Source: Burkholderia thailandensis E264
Lineage (GTDB): Bacteria > Pseudomonadota > Gammaproteobacteria > Burkholderiales > Burkholderiaceae
Length of the DNA: 64,000 nt
Direction: 5' to 3'
NCBI RefSeq assembly: GCF_000012365.1
Contig: NC_007650.1
Coordinates: 1,798,001 to 1,862,000 of the forward strand
Numbering within the stretch: the first letter of the stretch is position 1; each line of letters starts with the position of its first letter. Positions 8,855 through 15,349 of this stretch are shown in pieces. The notes beneath the pieces are model-generated. The model had not been told where the DNA came from and ran no database searches. It saw only the letters and a list, made by a program, of their open reading frames with translations. Both the position numbers and the translations under genes were made by a program.

Positions 8855-9568
8855 TCACAGAAACAGCGCGCCAACGAGTTCGGTGCGGTTCGACACCCCC
8901 AGCTTGCGAAACATGCGCAGCAGATGCGTCTTGACGGTCGGCTGGCCGAGCGCGAGATCGCGCGCGATTGCCTTGTTCGATCGCCCGTCGCGCACGAGCC
9001 GCGCGATCTGTTCCTCGCGATGCGTGAGCCGCACATCGCACGCGATCCGGCGAATCCCGCGCACCGCGCGCAACGGCGGCAGCAGCGCGACCTCGACGAC
9101 CGGCTGGACCGCGTGCAACGCCGCGATCTCGGCCGCCGAGTAGCGGCCGCCGCCGGCCAGACGCAACAGCGAGAACGCCGCGACCGGCGCGCCGCCGTCG
9201 CGCAGCAGCACCTCGACGACGTCGGCGACGCCATGCCGCCGCAGGAAGCCCGTCCAGTACGACGACGCATCGCGCCGCTCGTCGGGCAACTGCGACGCGA
9301 GCGTGACCACCGCGCCCGGCTGCGACGCGCAGCGCGCCGGGTGCAGCGGATCGAGCGGCCGGTAGCGGCTCACATACGCGCGATGCATCGCGGCCGTCAT
9401 CCCGAACAGCTCGAAATCGACGGGCTCGCCGCTCGCGTCGATCCGGTAGAAGACCGTCGCCGTCGGTCGCGCGAGCGCCTGCAGCGAACCCACGCACGCT
9501 CGCAACGCATGCGCGTATGACGAAGCGGAATCGGATCTGGCGGGGTCGTGCGTCATGGCGGCGGACAT
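8855..9568 (-). CDS. LuxR-family transcriptional regulator
   Basis: A 237-residue protein starting MSAAMTHDPARSD (a second ATG at 9556 is equally possible). The N-terminal ~165 residues are a sensory region of no recognised ligand class, with FYRIDASGEPVDFELFGM near the start. The C-terminal ~65 residues form a GerE/LuxR-type HTH: LTHREEQIARLVRDGRSNKA, then LGQPTVKTHLLRMFRKLGV and SNRTELVGALF. No phosphoacceptor domain is present, so it is not a two-component regulator. It sits just upstream of the ALDH operon on the same strand and is the best candidate for binding the motifs upstream of its own gene, the ALDH, the permease and the porin. Confidence 0.87.
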   Translation of the reverse strand: MSAAMTHDPARSDSASSYAHALRACVGSLQALARPTATVFYRIDASGEPVDFELFGMTAAMHRAYVSRYRPLDPLHPARCASQPGAVVTLASQLPDERRDASSYWTGFLRRHGVADVVEVLLRDGGAPVAAFSLLRLAGGGRYSAAEIAALHAVQPVVEVALLPPLRAVRGIRRIACDVRLTHREEQIARLVRDGRSNKAIARDLALGQPTVKTHLLRMFRKLGVSNRTELVGALFL

Positions 9569-9622
9569 ATCGATCGCGAGCGGGCGGCCTCGGCAGCGTA
9601 GCCGCGCCGACGACCGCGCGAT

Positions 9623-9637
9623 GAGCCCGAATCGGCA
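9623..9637. promoter_or_regulatory. Putative operator GAGCCCGAATCGGCA upstream of the LuxR-type gene
   Basis: Lies 55 bp before the LuxR-type start. It matches 11 of 15 bases of TAGCGCAAATTGGCA and shares CCCGAATCGGCAAAT exactly with the porin upstream region. This suggests autoregulation. Confidence 0.45.
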
Positions 9638-9787
9638 AATCGTGCGGGCGGCCATCGGGCATTCTTTCTGCCGAGCGGCCGATGCCGCGACGAACGCGCG
9701 GCCCGTACACGCGCTCCGCATCCGCGTGCCGGCGCCGATCGACGGCTTCGGCGCCGCGCCCGCCCGACAGGCCGGCACGAGGAATAC

Positions 9788-9845
9788 GGGCGGATGCCGT
9801 GCGGCCTTTGCGCGGCATCCGCCCCCGAGCCGCCCCGGGCGGCTC
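9788..9845 (-). terminator. Tandem GC-rich hairpins downstream of the moaF-SDR pair
   Basis: Perfect 12-bp arms GGGCGGATGCCG (9788-9799) and CGGCATCCGCCC (9813-9824) are followed at 9827-9845 by a second stem, GAGCCGCC/GGCGGCTC. They lie 30-90 bp past the SDR stop. There is no clear U-tract, so intrinsic termination is uncertain. Confidence 0.45.
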
Positions 9846-9876
9846 GCCCGACGCGCCGGCGGCCATGCCGAGCGCG

Positions 9877-10707
9877 CTATCCGGTCGCCGCCGTCGTCTC
9901 CGGCAGCGTCGCGCCGCCGTCGACGACGATCGTTTGCCCTGTGATGTAGCCCGCGGCGTCGGACGCGAGGAACAGCATCGCGGCCGCGATCTCCTCGGGC
10001 TCGCCCAGGCGGCCGAGCGGCACGCCGCGCGCGATCCGCTCACCGTGCGCCGCATCGCCGAGATTGCCGGCGGCCGGCGTGCGGATCATCCCCGGCTCGA
10101 CGCCGTTGACGGTCACGTTCCGCCGCGCAAGCTCGAGCGCCGCCGCGCGAATGAAGCCGTTCACGCCGGCTTTCGACGCCGCGTAGTGCGCGAGCCCCGG
10201 GTACGCGACGCGCGGCCCCGTCACCGACGACGTCGCGAGCACGCGCCCCCGCCCCGCGCGCTCGAACGCCGGCAATGCCGCCTGCGTGAGCCAGAACAAC
10301 GCGGACAGATTGACGGCGAGCGTGCGCTCGAGCACGTCGGGCGCGATCGCATCGAACGGCGTCAGCGGAAAATATGCGGCGTTGTGAACGACGATGTCGA
10401 GCCGCCCGCTGTCCGCCTCGGCCTGTTCGACGAGCGCGAACAGTTCATCCCGCCGCGCGGCGTCGACACGGTACCCACGCACCGTCTGCCCGTCAGCGGT
10501 CCCGCGCGCGGCAAGCCGCGCGGCGAGCGCGGCGGCCGCGTCGCCCTGCAAGTCCGCGATCGCGACGCTCGCGCCGGCGGCGGCGAACGCACCGGCGATC
10601 GCCGCGCCGATGCCCTGCGCGCCGCCCGTCACGAGCGCCGCGCGGCCGCGAAAATCGGCGACGAGCCGGCCGCACGGCGTCGCGCGCTTCGAATCGGCGC
10701 CGTTCAT
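9877..10707 (-). CDS. Short-chain dehydrogenase/reductase linked to MoaF
   Basis: A 276-residue classical SDR. The cofactor motif is LVTGGAQGIGAAIAG (TGxxxGxG) near residue 18; the catalytic Ser lies in ATSSVTG and the YxxxK motif in HYAASKAGVNGF. An acidic residue after strand 2 (AIADLQG) suggests NAD(H) preference. The start at 10707 overlaps the stop of the upstream moaF (ATGA), so the two are translationally coupled. MoaF-SDR pairs are known in the monoamine-responsive moaEF arrangement of Klebsiella. With ALDH and aminotransferase nearby, oxidation of an amine-derived alcohol or ring intermediate is plausible, but the substrate is unknown. Confidence 0.85.
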   Translation of the reverse strand: MNGADSKRATPCGRLVADFRGRAALVTGGAQGIGAAIAGAFAAAGASVAIADLQGDAAAALAARLAARGTADGQTVRGYRVDAARRDELFALVEQAEADSGRLDIVVHNAAYFPLTPFDAIAPDVLERTLAVNLSALFWLTQAALPAFERAGRGRVLATSSVTGPRVAYPGLAHYAASKAGVNGFIRAAALELARRNVTVNGVEPGMIRTPAAGNLGDAAHGERIARGVPLGRLGEPEEIAAAMLFLASDAAGYITGQTIVVDGGATLPETTAATG

Positions 10708-11558
10708 CGCGCGAGCGGATGCGCGGTTTCGTTCAGTACCTGCGCATGGGCGCCGACCGGAAAATTCGACAGCGCGCCAAAGTCGCCTTCGCGATACCCG
10801 AAGATCTTGCCGTCCGTCTTGCACTGGTCGAGATCGATCAGCACGACGCCGAGCGTCGGCACGACCTTCTCGCGCCAGACGAACAGGTACAACGCGTCGG
10901 CAAGCTTGAAGTAATGGCAGCGGTCGACATCCGCGAGCCCGCGCTCGACGCCGGCCAGGCAATGCCACGCGTAGAAATCGTCATTCAGATAAATGTGCTC
11001 GTAGCATTCGGTCGGGCTGTAGCGGTACATCGTCCGCTTGCCGACGAGTTCCCGCGTCGGCGCATGCAGCGGGCCGGGCGCGGCCGCGCCCACGATCGCG
11101 CCGTGGCGGAACGTCGTGTCGACGCCCGTCAACGGCAACCCGCGCGCGACGCGCGAAAACGAATCGATGCGCACGTCGCGCTCGGCCGGCAGCACGCCTT
11201 CGACCGACGTCCAGACGCTCCGCGCCAAATCGAGCACGAGGCTGACCGATGTCGCGCGCCGGAGCGGATCGACGTAGTCGACGAAGTAAATGCCGTCGCG
11301 CAGTTGCGTCGCCCGGTACGCCGCCTCCCGGTCCGCGTCGCCCGGGTCGCCCGCGTGCCCCGCATCGCGCGACGCTTGGCGCGCGTGCCAGCGCAGCGTC
11401 GATCGATCGGCGAACGTGTATTCGCGCGTCGCGCCGTCCGTCGCGGCGAGCACGATCGTGCGTCCCGCGAGGTCGTCGACGGGCGCGAGTATGTGACTGT
11501 CGGGCGCGAAGCCTTCGGCCAGCGCGCCGACTTGAATGAAGACCGGGTCTGCTCCCAT
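10704..11558 (-). CDS. moaF: MoaF family protein
   Basis: A 284-residue protein with two lipocalin-like halves typical of MoaF N- and C-terminal domains. The N-terminal half has REYTFADRSTLRWHA, DGIYFVDYV and SLVLDLARSVWTSVEGVL. The C-terminal half has LVGKRTMYRYSPTECYEHIY, DDFYAWHCLAGVERGLADVD and KIFGYREGDFGALSNFPVGA. The start at 11558 has a strong ribosome site (GGAGGAAAGC-ATG). The family was named from the Klebsiella monoamine regulon; database labels calling it molybdenum-cofactor biosynthesis are probably a name carry-over, and its biochemical role is unknown. Its coupling to the SDR and closeness to amine-catabolic genes fit an accessory role in aromatic-amine or amine breakdown. Confidence 0.85.
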   Translation of the reverse strand: MGADPVFIQVGALAEGFAPDSHILAPVDDLAGRTIVLAATDGATREYTFADRSTLRWHARQASRDAGHAGDPGDADREAAYRATQLRDGIYFVDYVDPLRRATSVSLVLDLARSVWTSVEGVLPAERDVRIDSFSRVARGLPLTGVDTTFRHGAIVGAAAPGPLHAPTRELVGKRTMYRYSPTECYEHIYLNDDFYAWHCLAGVERGLADVDRCHYFKLADALYLFVWREKVVPTLGVVLIDLDQCKTDGKIFGYREGDFGALSNFPVGAHAQVLNETAHPLAR

Positions 11559-12017
11559 GCTTTCCTCCGATTGGGCGACGCGCGAACGTGCGCAATCGCG
11601 AAACAGGCGTTCATGGTGCCCGTGTGCGGGAGCGCGCGGTATCGACCGAATGGTTGAATGGCGCCGGCAAGATCGGGCGCGAACGTCCGCGCCGCGGGTG
11701 CCGCGTGGACGCAACGCGGAAAGAGGAGAGGACAAACGAAGCGCGTCAAGCGTCGAGCACGAGGCTTGCCCATCTGCGCCCGCGCCCGAGCTGTCGCGAT
11801 TGCACATCACAGCCGCTGCGCGACGAAGAAAGGAACGCAACCGGCCGCTTGCGACGCTGCCGCATTCCGCGCGGCGATATTGCGCTGCGCGATCCGCCGC
11901 CCGAACGCAACCGGCACGGCGCCGAACCGCGCGCCGCCGCGACCGCGTCGAGCGCCGCGACAATCCGCACCGCGCACAAACGCACGCGTGCGGCGGACCT
12001 GCGGCGGGCCAGCCCGC
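11559..12017. other. Intergenic, 459 bp, with a partial copy of aldo/keto reductase sequence
   Basis: No intact gene is supported. Bases 11924-11969 match 12184-12229 inside the downstream aldo/keto reductase at 41 of 46 positions and in the same orientation. The segment reads VRIVAALDAVAAARGS against LRILAALDAVAAKHGS in the gene. The rest contains the moaF promoter side and nothing else recognised. Confidence 0.6.
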
Positions 12018-12965
12018 TTACGGCGCGCTCGCGTCGTCGAGCTGCCGCATGTCGTCCGCGTCGAGGTGCAGCAGGATCGACGCGCCGAGCGCGTTCAACT
12101 GTTCGATCGACGTCGCGCTCGCGATCGGTGCGGTGACGCTCGGCCGCGCGATCTGCCATGCAAGCGCGACCGACGTTTGCGTCGAACCGTGCTTCGCCGC
12201 GACCGCATCGAGCGCCGCGAGAATCCGCAAGCCGCGCGGGTTCAGGTATTGCTCGACGCGCCCGCCGCGCGCGCTCTTCTTCAGGTCCGCCTCGGACCGG
12301 TACTTGCCCGACAGGAAGCCGCTCGCGAGCGCGTAATAGGTGACGACGCCGAGCTTCAGCTCGGTCGCCACCGGCTCGAGCTCGCGTTCGTACGCTTCGC
12401 GGTCGTACAGGTTGTATTCGGGCTGGATCACCTGATACGCGGGCAGGCCGGTGCGCCGGCTCAGTTCGGCCGCCTCGCGCAGCCGCGCGCCGCTGTAGTT
12501 CGACGCACCGATGATCCGCACCTTGCCCTGCTCGATCAGCGTCTGATACGCGCCGAGCGTTTCCTCGAGCGGCGCGGAATCGGCCAGGTCGCGGTGCGAG
12601 AAATAGAGATCGATGTAGTCGGTCTGCAAGCGCCGCAGCGAATCGTCGGCGGCCTTCAGGATGTTCTCGCGCGACAGGCCGGCCCGCGTCGCGAGCAACC
12701 CGACCTTCGTCGCGATCACGACCTGGTCGCGCTTGCCCGAGCGCTTGAGCCACTTGCCGATGATCGTCTCCGATTCGCCGCCCTGGTTGCCGGGCGCCCA
12801 CGCCGAATAGACGTCGGCCGTGTCGATGAAATTGATGCCGGCGTCGGTGAGCGCGTCGAGCAGCGAAAACGAAGTGTTCTCGTCGGCGGTCCAGCCGAAC
12901 ACGTTGCCGCCGAACACGAGCGGCGAAACTTGAATCGTCGAGGTGCCGAGTGAGCGTAGTGCCAT
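12018..12965 (-). CDS. Aldo/keto reductase
   Basis: A 315-residue NADPH-dependent AKR of the Tas/YajO-like bacterial type. It starts MALRSLGTSTIQVSPLVFGG; the catalytic tetrad is visible as D in FIDTADVYSAW with the following Y, K in IATKVGL, and H in YFSHRD. The cofactor end contains GASNYSGARL, YYALASGFLSGKYR and PIASATSIEQL. The start at 12965 follows a GGAGAG ribosome site and matches the family N-terminus, whereas the open frame to 13094 does not. It reduces aldehydes or ketones to alcohols; the physiological substrate is unknown. A second, degraded copy of a short internal stretch lies just past its 3' end (11924-11969). Confidence 0.93.
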   Translation of the reverse strand: MALRSLGTSTIQVSPLVFGGNVFGWTADENTSFSLLDALTDAGINFIDTADVYSAWAPGNQGGESETIIGKWLKRSGKRDQVVIATKVGLLATRAGLSRENILKAADDSLRRLQTDYIDLYFSHRDLADSAPLEETLGAYQTLIEQGKVRIIGASNYSGARLREAAELSRRTGLPAYQVIQPEYNLYDREAYERELEPVATELKLGVVTYYALASGFLSGKYRSEADLKKSARGGRVEQYLNPRGLRILAALDAVAAKHGSTQTSVALAWQIARPSVTAPIASATSIEQLNALGASILLHLDADDMRQLDDASAP

Positions 12966-13350
12966 CTTTTCTCTCCGTTCGATGATGAGCGTCCGGCAAG
13001 CGCGCGGAGCGCGGATTCGCGTCATCCATGCTAACGCGCGGCCGGCGCGGGTCAAACGGATTAAACCCGATTTCGAAAGACCATGCGCCGACAAGCGATC
13101 GGCAAGCCGCCGGCGGCCGGCCGGCGGCGGGCCGCCGCGGCGAGCGCCACCGTGCGCCGCCGTGCAACGCGGACGGCGGGCGGACCCGCCGCCCGCGTTC
13201 GGCAGTGACTCGTCAGTCGCCAGACAACCAACCGGACAGGCAAACGATCGGCCGACTACCCGGGCTGACTACCCGAGCTGACTTCGCGGGCTGACTTCGC
13301 GGGCTGACTTCGCGGGCCGACTGCCCGCCCCCCACCGGCCGCCTCCGGCG
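12966..13350. other. Intergenic, 385 bp, with a 13-bp tandem repeat
   Basis: No gene is supported. It carries the aldo/keto reductase promoter at its left end and the 13249-13326 minisatellite next to the end of the DsbA-like gene. Confidence 0.6.
13249..13326. repeat. 13-bp tandem repeat, six units
   Basis: Six consecutive 13-base units run from 13249 to 13326. The three central units are GAGCTGACTTCGC, GGGCTGACTTCGC and GGGCTGACTTCGC; the outer units are diverged (for example GGGCTGACTACCC and GGGCCGACTGCCC). The pattern of variation fits a minisatellite that can change copy number by slippage. Confidence 0.9.
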
Positions 13351-14049
13351 TCAATCCTCCTGCAGCACGCGCTCGACCGCCGCGACGGCCGCATGCGCGC
13401 CGCCGTACAGGCTCGCGCCGTGCAGCACGTAGCCGCGCTCGCCGACCGTCACCAGCAGTTGCGGCACGCCCGACGCGCCGAGCCGCCGCATCGCACGCTG
13501 CGTGTGGGCGATGCGCTCGGCCGCCGCGCTCGCGAGCGCGGCGTCGCCGTCGATCCGGCGCGCGAGCGCGTCGGCGTCGATCATCGCCATGCCCGCCTTC
13601 GCCGCGACATCCGCCGCGACGCGGGCAAGCACGTCCGCACGCGCGGTATCGAGGCCGTCGACATAGCGCGCGAGCTGGATCGCCTCGAGCAGCGGCCGCT
13701 CCAGGCGCGCATCGACGTCATGCAGCGCGGTCAGCACGCGAGTCGCGGGCCCGGAATCGAAATGCACGCCGCCGCGCCGCAGCACCTGCTCGCGATACGC
13801 TTGCGTGAAGCGCTGGCCCGTCATCTGCTCGATGCGCTGATCGTTACGCCATGCGTACTCGCCCCATTCGGACGTCAGCTCGCGCGCGCCTTCGCCGGCG
13901 AAAAGCCCCGACGGCATCAGCTCGAGCACGCCCGGATGCGCGGCGTCGAGCCCGGCCAGCGCGGGCGCGCTCGCATAGCACCAGCCGCACAGCGGATCGA
14001 AGAAATATTGAAGCCGGAAGGGGTTCATCGCGGTCATGCGTTCGCTCAA
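13351..14049 (-). CDS. DsbA-family thiol-disulfide oxidoreductase-like protein (cytoplasmic, FrnE/2-HCCA-isomerase group)
   Basis: A 232-residue protein with a CGWC active site at C21-C24 in FFDPLCGWCYASAPALAG, followed by a helical insert and the C-terminal cis-Pro loop LGASGVPQLLV. There is no signal peptide, so it acts in the cytoplasm like FrnE-type relatives. Starts at 14049 (MSERMTAM), 14034-14028 or nearby are possible; the first was kept. It is divergent from a LysR gene across an 88-bp gap containing a perfect dyad and is probably its regulatory target. Confidence 0.87.
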   Translation of the reverse strand: MSERMTAMNPFRLQYFFDPLCGWCYASAPALAGLDAAHPGVLELMPSGLFAGEGARELTSEWGEYAWRNDQRIEQMTGQRFTQAYREQVLRRGGVHFDSGPATRVLTALHDVDARLERPLLEAIQLARYVDGLDTARADVLARVAADVAAKAGMAMIDADALARRIDGDAALASAAAERIAHTQRAMRRLGASGVPQLLVTVGERGYVLHGASLYGGAHAAVAAVERVLQED

Positions 14050-14071
14050 GAAAATGAAAGTGAAGCGAGTC

Positions 14072-14096
14072 TATTTGATATCCAATCGATCAAATA
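14072..14096. promoter_or_regulatory. Perfect inverted repeat TATTTGAT-N9-ATCAAATA between dsbA-like and lysR
   Basis: Eight-base perfect arms (14072-14079 and 14089-14096) are separated by nine bases, in a short AT-rich divergent promoter region. The geometry fits a LysR-type operator (T-N11-A within a longer dyad). The adjacent LysR protein is the likely binder. Confidence 0.75.
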
Positions 14097-14137
14097 CAAT
14101 GCACCGGTCGACAATTTGTTGCATGGATTGAGCGAAT

Positions 14138-15037
14138 ATGGATCGAATCACCGCGATGCAGGTGTTCGTGGAGACGGCCGAGCGCGGCAGCGTGTCGGCC
14201 GCCGCGCAGCATCTGGACATGTCGCGCGCGATGGCGTCGCGCTACGTTGCATTCATCGAGCAATGGACGGGGGCGCGGCTGTTGCACCGGACCACGCGGC
14301 GCCTGACGCTGACCGCGGCGGGCGCGCAGATGCTGCCGCTCTGCCGCGACATGCTCGGGCTCGCCGATCACGTCGCGACCGTAGTCGCGAAGCCGGACGA
14401 CGCGCCGCGCGGCGCGCTGAGAATCACCGCGAGCGCGATCTTCGCGCAGACGCACGTGACCGACGCGGTGCTCGACTACCTGGCCCGCTACCCGGCCGTG
14501 TCGGTCGATTTGCTCGTCACCGACCGCACCGCCGATCTCGTCGACGAACGAATCGACCTGGCCATCCGGATCACGAACGAGGTCGACCCAAGCCTGATCG
14601 CGCGGCGGCTCGGCACGTGCCGCTCGGTGCTGTGCGCATCGCCCGGCTATCTGGCCGAGCACGGCGCGCCGCGGCAGCCGCACGATCTCGCGCGGCACAA
14701 CTGCCTGACGTATGCCTATTTCGGGCAGAGCCTGTGGCACCTGACGCGCGACGGCGAGCCGGCGACGGTGCCCGTGCAGGGCAATCTGAGCGCGAACGAC
14801 GCACTCGTGCTGCTGCGTGCGGCGATCGCGGGCGGCGGCATCGCGCTGCTGCCGACCTTCGCGGCGGCCGAGCCGATCCGCGCGGGCACGCTCGCGCGCG
14901 TGCTGCCCGACTGCGCGGCGCCCGATCTCGGCATCTATGCGGTCTACGCATCGCGCAAGCAGATGCCGCTCGCGATGCGCGCGATGATCGATTTCCTGGC
15001 CGAGCGTTTCGGCGACACCCCCGCATGGGACGCGTAG
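14138..15037 (+). CDS. LysR-family transcriptional regulator
   Basis: A 299-residue LTTR of the CrgA/DmlR-like group. The N-terminal HTH is MQVFVETAERGSVSAAAQHL followed by MSRAMASRYVAFIEQWTGAR and LLHRTTRRLTLTAAG. The effector domain starts near residue 90 (GALRITASAIFAQTHV) and has the usual VDLLVTDRTADLVDERIDLA and GGIALLPTFAA segments. Start MDRITAM is the family start. It is transcribed away from the DsbA-like gene and probably regulates it and itself through the 14072-14096 dyad. Inducer unknown. Confidence 0.93.
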   Translation: MDRITAMQVFVETAERGSVSAAAQHLDMSRAMASRYVAFIEQWTGARLLHRTTRRLTLTAAGAQMLPLCRDMLGLADHVATVVAKPDDAPRGALRITASAIFAQTHVTDAVLDYLARYPAVSVDLLVTDRTADLVDERIDLAIRITNEVDPSLIARRLGTCRSVLCASPGYLAEHGAPRQPHDLARHNCLTYAYFGQSLWHLTRDGEPATVPVQGNLSANDALVLLRAAIAGGGIALLPTFAAAEPIRAGTLARVLPDCAAPDLGIYAVYASRKQMPLAMRAMIDFLAERFGDTPAWDA

Positions 15038-15234
15038 CCGCGCTGCACTCGCATCGACAGCGTTCCGCCGCGAAGCAACGGCACGGCGGCGCGGCGACGC
15101 GAAACGACGCGGGACGACGCGGGACGAATCATCGCGAACCGGCGAGCGCCCACGCATGGTTCGGCCGCGTTCGCGCGACGCGAGGATATCGATGAGACGA
15201 CGACGCCCGCGTACATCGAAACGAAAAACGGCGC

Positions 15235-15264
15235 AAAAAACGGCGGCCACGCGCGTGGCCGCCG
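15235..15264 (-). terminator. Rho-independent terminator for fliD
   Basis: An 11-bp perfect stem (CGGCGGCCACG/CGTGGCCGCCG, 15241-15264) is followed on the minus strand by six T residues (15240-15235) and a further T-rich stretch. It lies 86 bp past the fliD stop. Confidence 0.8.
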
Positions 15265-15315
15265 TCGAGACGAGGCGCCGAGGCTCGCGTCGCGCCCCCC
15301 GCCCCCCGCTTCGGC

Positions 15316-15340
15316 GCGCGCCGGGCAAGGCCCGGCGCGC
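15316..15340 (-). terminator. GC-rich hairpin right after fliD
   Basis: Perfect 11-bp arms GCGCGCCGGGC and GCCCGGCGCGC with a three-base loop start 10 bp after the fliD stop. No U-tract follows. It may stabilise the mRNA end or assist the terminator at 15235-15264. Confidence 0.5.
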
Positions 15341-15349
15341 CCGTTCGCG

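Larger units (their letters stand above)
9569..9876. other. Intergenic, 308 bp: LuxR-gene promoter region and SDR 3' hairpins
   Basis: No gene is supported. The left part holds the putative operator at 9623-9637; the right part holds two hairpins downstream of the SDR gene (9788-9845). Confidence 0.6.
15038..15349. other. Intergenic, 312 bp, between convergent lysR and fliD
   Basis: No gene is supported. It contains two hairpins, at 15235-15264 and 15316-15340, that serve the 3' end of fliD and possibly of lysR. Confidence 0.6.
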
